64,000 bases of DNA. It comes from Micromonospora carbonacea. Its GTDB lineage: Bacteria; Actinomycetota; Actinomycetes; Mycobacteriales; Micromonosporaceae. The translations under genes and the position numbers were made by a program. Below the pieces are notes generated by a model. It was not told where the DNA came from, searched no databases, and saw only the letters and a program-made list of their open reading frames with translations. The DNA is taken from positions 992,001 to 1,056,000 of the forward strand of contig NZ_JACHMZ010000001.1 of NCBI RefSeq assembly GCF_014205165.1, in the 5' to 3' direction. Below, in pieces: positions 53,322 to 62,436 of the stretch. Position 1 is the stretch's first letter. Every line of letters begins with the position of its first letter.

Positions 53322-53466
53322 GCCTGGCCTTCCTCTCCGAAAGGTGGATGGGGGTTTCGGCTTTGGCTTCGCAGGTCGAAGGCGGGCAGCGCCGTCGAAT
53401 CGGCATTCCGTTCGGCCCGTCGACCGGGGCACCATGACGCTACCCGGCTCATGGAGGAGACGACAG

Positions 53467-54414
53467 GTGGAGCAGACGGACCTGCGGGTGCCCGCACCGG
53501 CCACGGCGGTCCGTCCGGCGACCCCGCGGCAGCGGGCGGCCCGGGCGGCCCGTAACGGCGGCGAACCGACCCTGGACTTCGCCGACCGGGTGCCCTACGA
53601 CGCGTACGTGCACGCCAGCACCCTGCACCGGTTGCAGCAGCCGCTGAGCGACGACCCGGGCGAGATGTCCTTCCTGATGGTCAGTCAGATCATGGAGCTC
53701 TACTTCGGGCTGACCCGCCACGAGCTGCGCGAGGCCCAGCGCTGCCTGCGCGCCGACCGGGTCCGCGCCGCCCTGGCCCCGCTGCGCCGCGCGGCGCTGC
53801 ACCTGGAGGGGCTCAACGCGGCCTGGAAAGGGCTGCGCTGGATGACCCCGGCCGACTTCAACCGGTTCCGCAACCTGCTCGGCGAGGGATCCGGCTTCCA
53901 GTCGGCGATGTACCGGCACCTGGAGTTCACGCTGGGCCTGCGCGACGCGGCCCTGATCCGGCCGTTCCGCCGGCAGGCCGAGGTGCACGCCGAGCTGCGC
54001 GCCACACTGGCCGCCCCGAGCCTGTGGGACGACGTGGTCGCCCTGCTGGCCCGCCGCGGCTTCGCCGTTCCGGCCGAGGTGCTGGGGCGCGACGTCGGCG
54101 AGGAGCACCGGCCGCACCCGGCGGTGGAGGCCGCCTGGGTGGCGATCTACGACGACGAGGAGGCCGGCGGCGGGGAGACGGCCGGCGAGGGGAGCGGCGC
54201 GGGCGGGCCGGGCGACGAGCTGCGGCTGCTCGGCGAGGCGTTGGCCGAGGTGGCCGAGCAGTTCGGCGACTGGCGGTGGAACCACGTCAAGGCGGTGCAG
54301 CGCACCATGGGCGCGAAGGTCGGCAGCGGCGGCTCCGCCGGCCTGGCCTGGTTGCAGCGCAGCATGTCCCGGGTGGTCTTCCCCGAGCTGTGGTCGGCCC
54401 GGACGGCGATGTGA
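53467..54414 (+). CDS. kynA: Tryptophan 2,3-dioxygenase
   Basis: 315 aa from GTG 53467, with GGAGGAGACGACAG before it. Family marks: YDAYVHASTLHRLQQPL, RFRNLLGEGSGFQSAMYRHLEF, and the axial haem His H273 in WRWNHVKAVQRTMGAK. The active-site HQ in FxxxHQ is SQ here (S73, FLMVSQIMELYFG), and the usual GTGGSSG loop reads GSGGSAG. It opens the indole ring of L-tryptophan to N-formylkynurenine. First gene of the operon, with kynU 13 bp downstream. Confidence 0.92.
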   Translation: MEQTDLRVPAPATAVRPATPRQRAARAARNGGEPTLDFADRVPYDAYVHASTLHRLQQPLSDDPGEMSFLMVSQIMELYFGLTRHELREAQRCLRADRVRAALAPLRRAALHLEGLNAAWKGLRWMTPADFNRFRNLLGEGSGFQSAMYRHLEFTLGLRDAALIRPFRRQAEVHAELRATLAAPSLWDDVVALLARRGFAVPAEVLGRDVGEEHRPHPAVEAAWVAIYDDEEAGGGETAGEGSGAGGPGDELRLLGEALAEVAEQFGDWRWNHVKAVQRTMGAKVGSGGSAGLAWLQRSMSRVVFPELWSARTAM

Positions 54415-54427
54415 GCGGGGGGACACG

Positions 54428-55708
54428 ATGACCGTCGCGGAGAGCGGGGCGCACCGCCTCGACAAGGCCGACCCCGGGCACCGGCACCTGTTCCACGTGC
54501 CGCCGGCCGACGGCGGGCGCTACCCGGAGGCCGCGTACCTGGCCGGCAACTCGCTCGGCCTGCAACCCCGGGCCACCCGCGCCGAGCTGCTGGCCGACCT
54601 GGACGCGTGGGGCCGGCTCGGCGTCGAGGGGCACCTGGAGGCCGACCGGCCCTGGCTGCCGTACCACGAGCTGTTGACCGGGCCCGTCGCGCGACTGGTC
54701 GGCGCGCGGCCCACGGAGGCCGTGGTGATGAACTCCCTCACCGTCAACCTGCACCTGCTGATGGTCAGCTTCTACCGGCCGGCGGGGCGGCGCACCCGGA
54801 TCGTCATCGAGGACTCCGCCTTCCCGTCGGACAGCTACGCGGTGCGCAGCCAGGCCCGCTTCCACGGCCTCGACCCCGACGCCGCCGTGCTGCGGCTGCG
54901 CCCGCGCCCCGGCGAGGACGCCCTGCGCACCGCCGACGTGACCGACCTGCTCGCCGCCGAGGGCGACACGATCGCGCTGGTGCTGCTCGGCGGGGTCAAC
55001 TACCTCACCGGCGAGCTGCTGGACATCCCGGCGATCACCGCCGCCGGGCGGGCCGCCGGCGCGGTCGTCGGCTGGGACCTGGCGCACGCGGCCGGCAACG
55101 TGCCGCTCGCGCTGCACGACTGGGGCGTCGACTTCGCCGCCTGGTGCTCCTACAAGTACCTCAACTCCGGCCCGGGCGCGCTGGCCGGCGTCTTCGTCCA
55201 CGAGCGGCACCTCGGCCGGGCCGACCTGCCCCGCTTCGAGGGCTGGTGGAGCACCGAGGCGGCCACCCGGTTCGAGATGGCCCCCACCTCCCGGCCCCCG
55301 GCGACCGTGGAGGCGTGGCAGGTGTCCAACCCGCCGATCCTCGCCATGGGCCCGGTGCGCACCTCGCTGGAGCTGTTCGACTCGGTAGGCATGCCGGCGC
55401 TGCGGGAGCGCAGCGTGCGGCTCACCGGCTACCTGGAGCGGCTGCTCGACGACGTCACCGCGACCCGCCCGCTGACCGTGGTGACGCCGCGCGACCCGGC
55501 CCGCCGGGGCTGCCAGCTCTCGGTGCGCGTCGGCGCGGGCAGCGCCGGGGAGCTGACCAAGCGGCTGCGCCACGAGCACGGGGTGATCGCCGACGCCCGG
55601 GAGCCGGACGTCGTCCGGTTCGCCCCGGTGCCGCTCTACTCGACGTACCACGACTGCTGGCGGGTCGCCGACGCGCTGGCCGCGACGGTCGCGGAGGTGA
55701 CCCCATGA
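54428..55708 (+). CDS. kynU: Kynureninase
   Basis: 426 aa from ATG 54428. PLP enzyme with YLAGNSLGLQPRAT, the phosphate/ring contacts in VIEDSAFPSDSYAV and WDLAHAAGN, and the PLP lysine K243 in WCSYKYLNSGPG. It cleaves 3-hydroxykynurenine (or kynurenine) to 3-hydroxyanthranilate (or anthranilate) and alanine. The start has GGGGGGACACG upstream. It overlaps kmo by 4 bp. Confidence 0.95.
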   Translation: MTVAESGAHRLDKADPGHRHLFHVPPADGGRYPEAAYLAGNSLGLQPRATRAELLADLDAWGRLGVEGHLEADRPWLPYHELLTGPVARLVGARPTEAVVMNSLTVNLHLLMVSFYRPAGRRTRIVIEDSAFPSDSYAVRSQARFHGLDPDAAVLRLRPRPGEDALRTADVTDLLAAEGDTIALVLLGGVNYLTGELLDIPAITAAGRAAGAVVGWDLAHAAGNVPLALHDWGVDFAAWCSYKYLNSGPGALAGVFVHERHLGRADLPRFEGWWSTEAATRFEMAPTSRPPATVEAWQVSNPPILAMGPVRTSLELFDSVGMPALRERSVRLTGYLERLLDDVTATRPLTVVTPRDPARRGCQLSVRVGAGSAGELTKRLRHEHGVIADAREPDVVRFAPVPLYSTYHDCWRVADALAATVAEVTP

Positions 55709-57042
55709 ACCCCGAACGGGACGAGATCGCCGTCGTCGGGGCCGGGCTGGCCGGCTGCCTGCTGGCCTGCTTCCTGGCCCGGCGCGGCTACCGGGTGGCG
55801 CTCTACGAGCGGCGGCCGGACCCGCGCGCCGGCCGCGTCGAGCGGGGCCGCTCGATCAACCTGGCGCTGTCCGAGCGCGGGCTCGACGCGCTGCGCCGGA
55901 TCGGGCTGGCCGAGCAGGTGCTGGCCGACGCGCTGCCGATGCGCGGGCGCATGATCCACCCCGTGACGGGGGAGCCGGCGTTCCAGTCCTACAGCGCCGC
56001 CGGGGACCGGGCGATCAACTCGATCAGCCGGGGCGCGCTCAACAACGCCCTGCTCACCGCCGCCACCGCGCTGCCCGGGGTGCGGGCCGCCTTCGACCAC
56101 CGGCTCGTCGGCCTCGACCCGGCCACCGGCGAGATGACCTTCGAGACCCCGCAGGGCAAGATCACGGCCGCCGCGCCGGTCGTCCTCGGTGCCGACGGGG
56201 CCGGCTCCGCCGTGCGCGGGCAACTCCTCGCGTACGGGGTCCTGGAAGAGAGCCTCGACTTCCTCGACTACGGCTACAAGGAGCTGACCCTCCCCCCGCT
56301 GGGCGGGGAGTTCGCCCTCGACCCGGCGGCCCTGCACATCTGGCCGCGCGGCACGTCGATGATGATCGCCCTGCCCAACCCCGACCGCTCGTTCACCTGC
56401 ACGCTGTTCTGGCCCACCCACGGCACGGCGAGCTTCGCCTCGCTGACCAGCCCGGCGGCGATCGAGCGGCACTTCGCCACCCACTACCCGGACCTGCTGC
56501 CGCTGGCCCCCAACCTGGTCGACGACTACCAGCACAACCCGGTCGGGGTGCTCGGCACCGTCCGCTGCACGCCGTGGCAGGCGGGCGGCCGGGTCGGGCT
56601 CCTCGGCGACGCCGCGCACGCCATCGTCCCGTTCTACGGCCAAGGCGCGAACTGCGCGTTCGAGGACGTGGTGGCGCTGGACCGCTGCCTCGACGAGTGC
56701 GCCGACGACTGGGCGGCCGCGCTGCCGCTGTTCCAGGCGCGGCGGCAGGACGACGCCGAGGCGATCGCCCGGATGGCCCTGGCCAACTTCGTGGAGATGC
56801 GCGACAAGGTCGCCTCCCCGGTCTTCCAGGCCCGCCGCCGCCTCGACCACGCGCTGGAACGGGCCCTGCCCGGGAGGTACGCCTCCCAGTACGAGCTGGT
56901 GTCCTTCTCCACCACCCCGTACGCGCGGGTGCGGCGGCGGGTGCGCCGCCAGCAGGCGGCGCTCGGGGCGGTGGCCGCCGGCACGGCGGCGCTGCTGGCC
57001 GGCGCGGTCGGCGCGGCGTGGAGCAGGGGGCGGCGGCGGTGA
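55705..57042 (+). CDS. kmo: Kynurenine 3-monooxygenase
   Basis: 445 aa from ATG 55705. FAD Rossmann loop VVGAGLAGCLL (residues 10-20), INLALSERG, the GADGAGS motif, and a second FAD site RVGLLGDAAHAIVPFYGQGANCAFEDV. The C-terminus has a hydrophobic segment, ALGAVAAGTAALLAGAVGAAW, like the membrane anchor of KMO. It hydroxylates kynurenine with NADPH and oxygen, directing the pathway to 3-hydroxyanthranilate. Coupled to both neighbours by overlap. Confidence 0.95.
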   Translation: MNPERDEIAVVGAGLAGCLLACFLARRGYRVALYERRPDPRAGRVERGRSINLALSERGLDALRRIGLAEQVLADALPMRGRMIHPVTGEPAFQSYSAAGDRAINSISRGALNNALLTAATALPGVRAAFDHRLVGLDPATGEMTFETPQGKITAAAPVVLGADGAGSAVRGQLLAYGVLEESLDFLDYGYKELTLPPLGGEFALDPAALHIWPRGTSMMIALPNPDRSFTCTLFWPTHGTASFASLTSPAAIERHFATHYPDLLPLAPNLVDDYQHNPVGVLGTVRCTPWQAGGRVGLLGDAAHAIVPFYGQGANCAFEDVVALDRCLDECADDWAAALPLFQARRQDDAEAIARMALANFVEMRDKVASPVFQARRRLDHALERALPGRYASQYELVSFSTTPYARVRRRVRRQQAALGAVAAGTAALLAGAVGAAWSRGRRR

Positions 57043-58547
57043 GCGTGACCTGGGATCCGGGCCTGATGGCCGGGCGGGCGGCCGGCGGGCCGCCGCTGCT
57101 GCGGCACTTCGTCGGCGGGGAGTTCGTCGCCGCGGGCCGCCGGTTCACCAAGCGCAGCCCCGTCACCGGCGAGCCGGTCTTCGAGGTGGTCGAGGCCGAC
57201 CGGTCCACCGTCGACGACGCGGTCGCCGCCGCCCGGGCGGCCCTGCGCGGGCCGTGGGGCCGGACGGGGGAGCGGGACCGCGCCGAGGTCCTGCGCCGGG
57301 TCGCCGACGAGCTGGAACGCCGCTTCGCCGACCTGGTCACCGCCGAGGTCGCCGACACCGGCAAGTCCATCGGCCAGGCCCGCACGCTGGACGTGCCCCG
57401 GGCCGCGGCCAACTTCCGGGCGTTCGCGGAGATCGTGGCGACCGCACCGACGGAGTCGTTCACCACCGTCACCCCCACCGGCGGGCGGGCGTTGAACTAC
57501 GCCGTGCGCAAGCCCGTCGGCGTCGTCGCCGTGATCGTGCCGTGGAACCTGCCGCTGCTGCTGCTCACCTGGAAGGTCGCCCCGGCGCTGGCCTGCGGCA
57601 ACGCCGTGGTGGTCAAGCCCAGCGAGGAGACCCCCGCCTCGGCGACCCTGCTCGCCGAGGTGCTGGCCGCCGCCGGGGTGCCCGACGGGGTGTTCAACCT
57701 GGTGCACGGCTTCGGCCCCGACTCGGCCGGCGAGTTCCTGACCCGCCACCCGGACGTCGACGCGATCACGTTCACCGGCGAGTCCGCCACCGGCGGGGCG
57801 ATCATGCGGGCCGCCGCCGACGGGGTGAAGGCCGTCTCGTTCGAGCTGGGCGGCAAGAACGCCGGCCTGGTCTTCGCCGACGCCGACCTCGACGCCGCCG
57901 TCGCCGGGTCGGTGCGGTCCAGCTTCACCAACGGCGGCCAGGTGTGCCTGTGCACCGAGCGGATCTACGTGCAGCGGCCCGTCTTCGACGAGTTCGTCGG
58001 GCGGCTGGCGAAGGCGGCCGACGCGCTCGCGTACGGGTGGCCCGCCGACGAGGCCACCGTCAACATGCCGCTGATCTCCCACCAGCACCGGGAGAAGGTG
58101 CTCGGCTACCACGACCTCGCCCGCGCCGAGGGGGCCGAGTTCCGGGCCGGCGGCGGCACGCCCGCCTTCGGCGACGCCCGCGACGGCGGCGCGTACGTGC
58201 GGCCCACCGTGCTCACCGGCCTCGGCCCCGACGCCCGCACCAACCGCGAGGAGATCTTCGGCCCGGTGGTGCACGTCGCCCCGTTCGACACCGAGGAGGA
58301 GGCGTACGCGCTGGCCAACGGCACCGAGTACGGCCTCGCGGCGACCGTGTGGACCCGGGACGTGGGCCGGGCGCACCGGGCCGGGGCCCGCCTCGACGCC
58401 GGCATCGTCTGGGTCAACACCTGGTTCCTGCGGGACCTGCGCACCCCGTTCGGCGGGGTCAAGGCGTCCGGCATCGGCCGCGAGGGCGGCGTGCACTCCC
58501 TCGACTTCTACTCCGAACTCACCAACGTCTGCGTGGACCTCACATGA
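57039..58547 (+). CDS. 2-aminomuconate 6-semialdehyde dehydrogenase (AmnC/NbaE type)
   Basis: 502 aa from GTG 57039. Aldehyde dehydrogenase superfamily, with VIVPWNLPLLLLTWKVAPALACGN, general base E269 in FELGGKN, nucleophile C303 in NGGQVCLC and EEIFGPVV. Position in a kynurenine operon and closeness to the hydroxymuconic-semialdehyde group indicate oxidation of 2-aminomuconate semialdehyde to 2-aminomuconate with NAD. Overlaps on both sides. Confidence 0.88.
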   Translation: MSVTWDPGLMAGRAAGGPPLLRHFVGGEFVAAGRRFTKRSPVTGEPVFEVVEADRSTVDDAVAAARAALRGPWGRTGERDRAEVLRRVADELERRFADLVTAEVADTGKSIGQARTLDVPRAAANFRAFAEIVATAPTESFTTVTPTGGRALNYAVRKPVGVVAVIVPWNLPLLLLTWKVAPALACGNAVVVKPSEETPASATLLAEVLAAAGVPDGVFNLVHGFGPDSAGEFLTRHPDVDAITFTGESATGGAIMRAAADGVKAVSFELGGKNAGLVFADADLDAAVAGSVRSSFTNGGQVCLCTERIYVQRPVFDEFVGRLAKAADALAYGWPADEATVNMPLISHQHREKVLGYHDLARAEGAEFRAGGGTPAFGDARDGGAYVRPTVLTGLGPDARTNREEIFGPVVHVAPFDTEEEAYALANGTEYGLAATVWTRDVGRAHRAGARLDAGIVWVNTWFLRDLRTPFGGVKASGIGREGGVHSLDFYSELTNVCVDLT

Positions 58548-59338
58548 CCGTCGACATCGAAGCCGCCGCCCGGGAGCTGACCGAGGCCCGGTCCAGCGGC
58601 AAGCCCTGCCCGCCGCTGCGCGGCCGGCTGCTGCCCGAGGGGGACGTCGCGTCGGCGTACCTCGTGCAGCAGCGCCAGGCGCGGGCCTGGCACGGCCGGG
58701 GCGAACGCCGGGTCGGCGCGAAGATCGGCCTGACCTCCCGGGCCGTGCAGGACAGCCTCGGCGTGTACGAGCCCGACTTCGGGGTGCTGACCGACGCGAT
58801 GGCCGTCGCCGACGGCGACGAGGTGCCGATCGGGCGGCTGCTCCAGCCCCGGGTGGAGGCGGAGATCGCCTTCGTGCTCGGCGCGGACCTCACCGTCGGG
58901 CGGCCCACCACCGTCGACCTGCTGCGGGCCGTCGACCACGTGCTGCCGGCCATCGAGATCGTCGACTCGCGGGTCGCCGGCTGGGACATCTCCATCGTCG
59001 ACACCGTCGCCGACAACGCCTCCAGCGGGCTGTTCGTGCTCGGCACCGCGCCGCGCCGGCTCGCCGACGTGGACCTGCGGCTGTGCGGGATGGTCCTGGA
59101 GCACGCGGGGGAGCCCGTCTCGGTCGGTGCGGGCGCGGCGTGCCTCGGCAACCCGCTGCACGCCCTCGGCTGGCTCGCCGGCACCCTCGCCCGCGCCGGC
59201 GACCCGCTGCGCGCCGGCGACGTGGTGCTCTCCGGGGCGCTCGGGCCGATGGTGCCGGTGACGCCCGGCGCGGCGTACGAGGCGCGGATCTCCGGGCTCG
59301 GCTCGGTGCGGACCTGCTTCAGCGAGGAGAAGTCATGA
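58544..59338 (+). CDS. 2-keto-4-pentenoate hydratase (2-oxopent-4-enoate hydratase)
   Basis: 264 aa from ATG 58544. Fumarylacetoacetase/hydratase fold with KIGLTSRAVQDSLGV, the metal-binding glutamates in RVEAEIAFVL and AIEIVDSRVAGWDISIVDTVADNAS. It hydrates 2-oxopent-4-enoate to 4-hydroxy-2-oxovalerate at the end of the meta pathway. The downstream gene is a paralogue that probably catalyses the preceding decarboxylation; the two could be swapped. Confidence 0.85.
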   Translation: MTVDIEAAARELTEARSSGKPCPPLRGRLLPEGDVASAYLVQQRQARAWHGRGERRVGAKIGLTSRAVQDSLGVYEPDFGVLTDAMAVADGDEVPIGRLLQPRVEAEIAFVLGADLTVGRPTTVDLLRAVDHVLPAIEIVDSRVAGWDISIVDTVADNASSGLFVLGTAPRRLADVDLRLCGMVLEHAGEPVSVGAGAACLGNPLHALGWLAGTLARAGDPLRAGDVVLSGALGPMVPVTPGAAYEARISGLGSVRTCFSEEKS

Positions 59339-60108
59339 TCGGGGTGGACACCGCCGGCATCGCCGCGAGGCTGGGCGAGGCGGCCGACACGGCCACCGCC
59401 ATCGGCCAGCTCGCCGCCGAGACCGGCCTCGACGTCGACGGCGCGTACGCGGTGCAGACCGCCCTCGTGCAGCGCCGGCTCGACCGGGGCGAACGCCTCG
59501 TCGGGGTGAAGATGGGGCTGACCAGCCGCGCGAAGATGGCCCAGGTCGGCGTCGACGAGGTGATCTGGGGGCGGCTCACCGACGTGATGCGGGTGCCCGA
59601 CGGCGGCACGGTCGACGTGGCCGACTTCATCCACCCCCGGGTCGAGCCGGAGGTGGCGTTCCTGCTGGACCGGGTGCCCGAGCCGGGCGAGCCCGTCGGG
59701 TCGTTCGCCGACGCGGTGCGCGCCGTGGCCCCGGCGATCGAGCTGATCGACTCCCGGTACGCGAACTTCGCCTTCTCCCTGCCGGACGTGATCGCCGACA
59801 ACACCTCGGCGGGGGCGTTCGTGATCGGGCCGTGGTCGCCGGTGCCCGACGGGCTGGACAACCTCGGCGTGCTGCTGGAGGTCGACGGGCGCATCGCGCA
59901 GGTCGGCTCGACCGCGGCGATCCTCGGCGACCCGCGCCGGGCCCTGGACGAGGGGCTGCGCCTCGCCGGCCGGCACGGCGTGCGGCTGCGCTCCGGCTGG
60001 GTGTTCCTCGCCGGGGCCGCCACGGCGGCCGTGCCGCTGCGGCCGGGCGCGCACGTGCGGGCCGTCGTCGAGAAGCTCGGCGTCGCGTCGCTGCGGGCCG
60101 CGTCGTGA
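59335..60108 (+). CDS. 4-oxalocrotonate decarboxylase-like (AmnD/NbaG type)
   Basis: 257 aa from ATG 59335. Same fold as the upstream hydratase, with KMGLTSRAKMAQVGVDEVIWG, RVEPEVAFLLD and AIELIDSRYANFAFSLPDVIADNTS. The ANF-F-L-DVIADNTS variant is typical of 2-oxo-3-hexenedioate decarboxylases paired with a hydratase. It would turn 4-oxalocrotonate into 2-oxopent-4-enoate. Followed by a 25-bp hairpin before the next gene. Confidence 0.85.
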   Translation: MIGVDTAGIAARLGEAADTATAIGQLAAETGLDVDGAYAVQTALVQRRLDRGERLVGVKMGLTSRAKMAQVGVDEVIWGRLTDVMRVPDGGTVDVADFIHPRVEPEVAFLLDRVPEPGEPVGSFADAVRAVAPAIELIDSRYANFAFSLPDVIADNTSAGAFVIGPWSPVPDGLDNLGVLLEVDGRIAQVGSTAAILGDPRRALDEGLRLAGRHGVRLRSGWVFLAGAATAAVPLRPGAHVRAVVEKLGVASLRAAS

Positions 60109-60127
60109 GCGTCGTGGTGGGGGTGCG

Positions 60128-60203
60128 GGGGGTGCCGGGCAGCCCGACCCGCTCCGGGCGGTCAGGCTTGATCCCTCCGCGGGTCGGGCTGCCCGGCACC
60201 CCC
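60128..60203. terminator. Perfect 25-bp hairpin inside the kynurenine operon
   Basis: Bases 60128-60152, beginning GGGGGTGCCGGGCAGCCC, are the exact inverse of 60179-60203, with a 26-nt loop. The hairpin lies 20 bp after the decarboxylase stop and 56 bp before the RidA start. It may attenuate or stabilise segments of the operon mRNA, or be an inserted palindromic element. Confidence 0.65.
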
Positions 60204-60258
60204 TTCGTGGTACGGGTCGTCGTGGGCGTCGCGGTGCGGGGGTGGTTCTGGTGAGTGG

Positions 60259-60696
60259 GTGGTGCTCGTGAGCGGGCAGGCTCGGGTGGTTGCCGGGAAG
60301 GCCGTGCCGCGCGGGGCGTTTCCGCACGTCAAGGTCGCGGGCGGCTTCGTCTTCGTCTCCGGCACGTCGTCGCGGCGGCCCGACAACACGTTCGCCGGTG
60401 TCGCCGTGGACGAGTTCGGCACCACCGACCTGGACATCCGGGAGCAGACCCGGGCCGTGATCGGCAACCTGCGGGACCTGCTGCGCTCGGTCGGCGCGGA
60501 CCTGGCCGACCTCGTACAGGTCACCTCCTACCTGGTCAACATGAACGACTTCGGTGGCTACAACGAGGTGTGGGCGGAGTTCTTCGACGCGGACGGGCCG
60601 ACCCGGACCACGGTGGCCGTGCACCAGCTTCCGCACCCGCACCTGCTGATCGAGATGCAGGCCGTGGCGCTTCTTCCGGCGGACGGTCGGCCGTGA
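60259..60696 (+). CDS. RidA-family 2-aminomuconate deaminase
   Basis: 145 aa from GTG 60259; GTGs at 60262 and 60268 are alternatives. Rid/YjgF fold with [53 protein letters not shown] and a C-terminal [11 protein letters not shown]. Bacterial 2-aminomuconate deaminases of the AmnE/NbaF type belong to this family. In this operon it would convert 2-aminomuconate to 4-oxalocrotonate and ammonia, linking the dehydrogenase with the decarboxylase. Confidence 0.85.
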   Translation: MVLVSGQARVVAGKAVPRGAFPHVKVAGGFVFVSGTSSRRPDNTFAGVAVDEFGTTDLDIREQTRAVIGNLRDLLRSVGADLADLVQVTSYLVNMNDFGGYNEVWAEFFDADGPTRTTVAVHQLPHPHLLIEMQAVALLPADGRP

Positions 60697-60731
60697 GTTC
60701 GGAAGGTCAGTCGTGACTTCGGGAGGTCAGT
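60692..60731 (+). repeat. Two 20-bp tandem repeats carrying ribosome-site sequence
   Basis: Units at 60692-60711 and 60712-60731 read CGTGAGTTCGGAAGGTCAGT and CGTGACTTCGGGAGGTCAGT. The second provides GGGAGG 6 nt before the GTG at 60733; the first contains the RidA stop codon and a weaker GGAAGG. Confidence 0.85.
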
Positions 60732-60732
60732 C

Positions 60733-61257
60733 GTGAGTGAGATCGCCGAGCCGTTCAGCTTCCCCGGCTGGATCGCCGAGAACCAGCACCTGCTGAAGCC
60801 GCCCGTGGGCAACAAGGAGATGTTCCCCGGCGGCGACGACTTCATCGTGATGGTCGTGGGCGGGCCCAACCAGCGCACCGACTTCCACGTCGACCCGTAC
60901 GAGGAGTTCTTCTACCAGGTCAAGGGCAACATGCACGTCAACCTGATGACGCCCGAGGGGCCGCGCACGGTGCACGTGCGCGAGGGGCAGATGTGGATGC
61001 TGCCGCGCGACACCCCGCACTCGCCGCAGCGCCCCGAGCCCGGCTCGATCGGCGTGGTCGTCGAGCGGGTCCGCGAGGAGGGCACGCTGGAGAAGTTCCA
61101 GTGGTACTGCCCGCAGTGCGGGGCGAAGGTGCACGAGGTGGAGTTGCAGGTCCGCGACATCGCCGCCGACCTGCCCCCGGTGTTCGGCGCGTTCTACGCC
61201 GACGAGGCCGCCCGCACCTGCGGCGAGTGCGGCGCGCTGCACCCGGGCAAGGGCTGA
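60733..61257 (+). CDS. 3-hydroxyanthranilate 3,4-dioxygenase
   Basis: 174 aa from GTG 60733. Cupin with iron ligands H52 and E58 (FHVDPYEEFFYQVKG) and H96 (RDTPHSPQR). A C-terminal rubredoxin-like site has C126, C129, C163 and C166, as in bacterial NbaC. It opens 3-hydroxyanthranilate to 2-amino-3-carboxymuconate semialdehyde. It overlaps the decarboxylase gene by 1 bp (TGATG). Confidence 0.95.
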   Translation: MSEIAEPFSFPGWIAENQHLLKPPVGNKEMFPGGDDFIVMVVGGPNQRTDFHVDPYEEFFYQVKGNMHVNLMTPEGPRTVHVREGQMWMLPRDTPHSPQRPEPGSIGVVVERVREEGTLEKFQWYCPQCGAKVHEVELQVRDIAADLPPVFGAFYADEAARTCGECGALHPGKG

Positions 61258-62387
61258 TGACCGGACCCGCCGCACCCGCACCCGCACCCGGCCCCGCCGT
61301 CGCGGGGCGGCCCGTCGTGGACGTGCACACGCACGTCGTACCGAAGGGGTGGCCGGACCTCGGCGCGGCGTGCGGCGGGTCCGGCTGGCCGTGGCTGCGG
61401 GTCGACTCCGAGCGGGCCGCCATGATCATGGTCGGGGAGACGGAGTTCCGGCCGGTCGGAGCGGAGTGCTGGGACGCGCCGACCAGGCTGGCCGACATGG
61501 CCGCCGACGGGGTCGACGTGCAGGTGGTGTCGCCGACGCCGGTCTTCTTCGGCTACGACCGGCCCGCCGGCCAGGCGGCGAAGGTCGCCCGGATCTTCAA
61601 CGACCTGACCCTGGAGGTCACGGCCGGCGGCGGCGACCGGCTCGTGCCGTTCTGCCAGGTGCCGTTGCAGGACCCGGACGCGGCCTGCGCCGAGCTGGAC
61701 CGCTGCCTCGCGGCCGGGCACGTCGGGGTGGAGATCGGCAACCACGTCGGCGACCGTGACCTCGACGACGCGGGCGTGGTCACCTTCCTCCAGCACTGCG
61801 CGCACGTCGGCGCGCCGGTCTTCGTGCATCCGTGGGACATGCCGGACGGCCCCCGGCTCGACCGGTGGATGGCCCGCTGGCTGACCGGGATGCCCGCCGA
61901 GACGCACCTGTCGGTGCTGGCGATGATCCTCGGCGGGGTGTTCGACCGGGTGCCGAAGACGCTGCGGATCTGCTTCGCCCACGGCGGCGGCAGCTTCCCG
62001 TTCTGGCTGGGCCGCGCCGACAACGCCTGGCACCGCCGGGGCGACCTGGTCCGGGGCGCGTCGGCCGCCCCGCCCAGCGCGTACGTCGACCGGTTCTGCG
62101 TCGACTCGGTGGTGTTCGCCCCGGCGGCGCTGCGCCTGCTGGTCGACACGATGGGGGAGGACCGGGTGCTGGTCGGCAGCGACTACCCGTACCCGCTGGG
62201 GGAACGCCCGGCGGGCCGGGTGGTCCGCGAGGCCGACTTCCTCACCGCCGGGCAGCGCGCCAAGCTCCTCTCCACCAACGCCCTGCGCTTCCTCGGCCTC
62301 GAACGGCGGTTCGCCATCCAGGAGCTGCTGTCGATCGACCGCGACTGGACGGGCCTGCTGGAGGACGACAAGACGCCGCGGTTCTGA
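61257..62387 (+). CDS. 2-amino-3-carboxymuconate-6-semialdehyde decarboxylase (ACMSD)
   Basis: 376 aa from ATG 61257. Amidohydrolase-fold zinc enzyme with VDVHTHVVPKGW (H24, H26), VFVHPWDMPDGPRLDRWMARWLTGMP, FAHGGGSFPFWLGR and VLVGSDYPYPLGE. It removes CO2 from ACMS to give 2-aminomuconate semialdehyde, diverting flux from quinolinate/NAD to catabolism. An N-terminal Pro/Ala stretch of ~18 residues precedes the domain. Operon member with the dioxygenase. Confidence 0.93.
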   Translation: MTGPAAPAPAPGPAVAGRPVVDVHTHVVPKGWPDLGAACGGSGWPWLRVDSERAAMIMVGETEFRPVGAECWDAPTRLADMAADGVDVQVVSPTPVFFGYDRPAGQAAKVARIFNDLTLEVTAGGGDRLVPFCQVPLQDPDAACAELDRCLAAGHVGVEIGNHVGDRDLDDAGVVTFLQHCAHVGAPVFVHPWDMPDGPRLDRWMARWLTGMPAETHLSVLAMILGGVFDRVPKTLRICFAHGGGSFPFWLGRADNAWHRRGDLVRGASAAPPSAYVDRFCVDSVVFAPAALRLLVDTMGEDRVLVGSDYPYPLGERPAGRVVREADFLTAGQRAKLLSTNALRFLGLERRFAIQELLSIDRDWTGLLEDDKTPRF

Positions 62388-62436
62388 CCGGCCGTGTCGG
62401 GCGGCGGGGCGGGGCGGGGTCGGGCAGGATGGCGGG

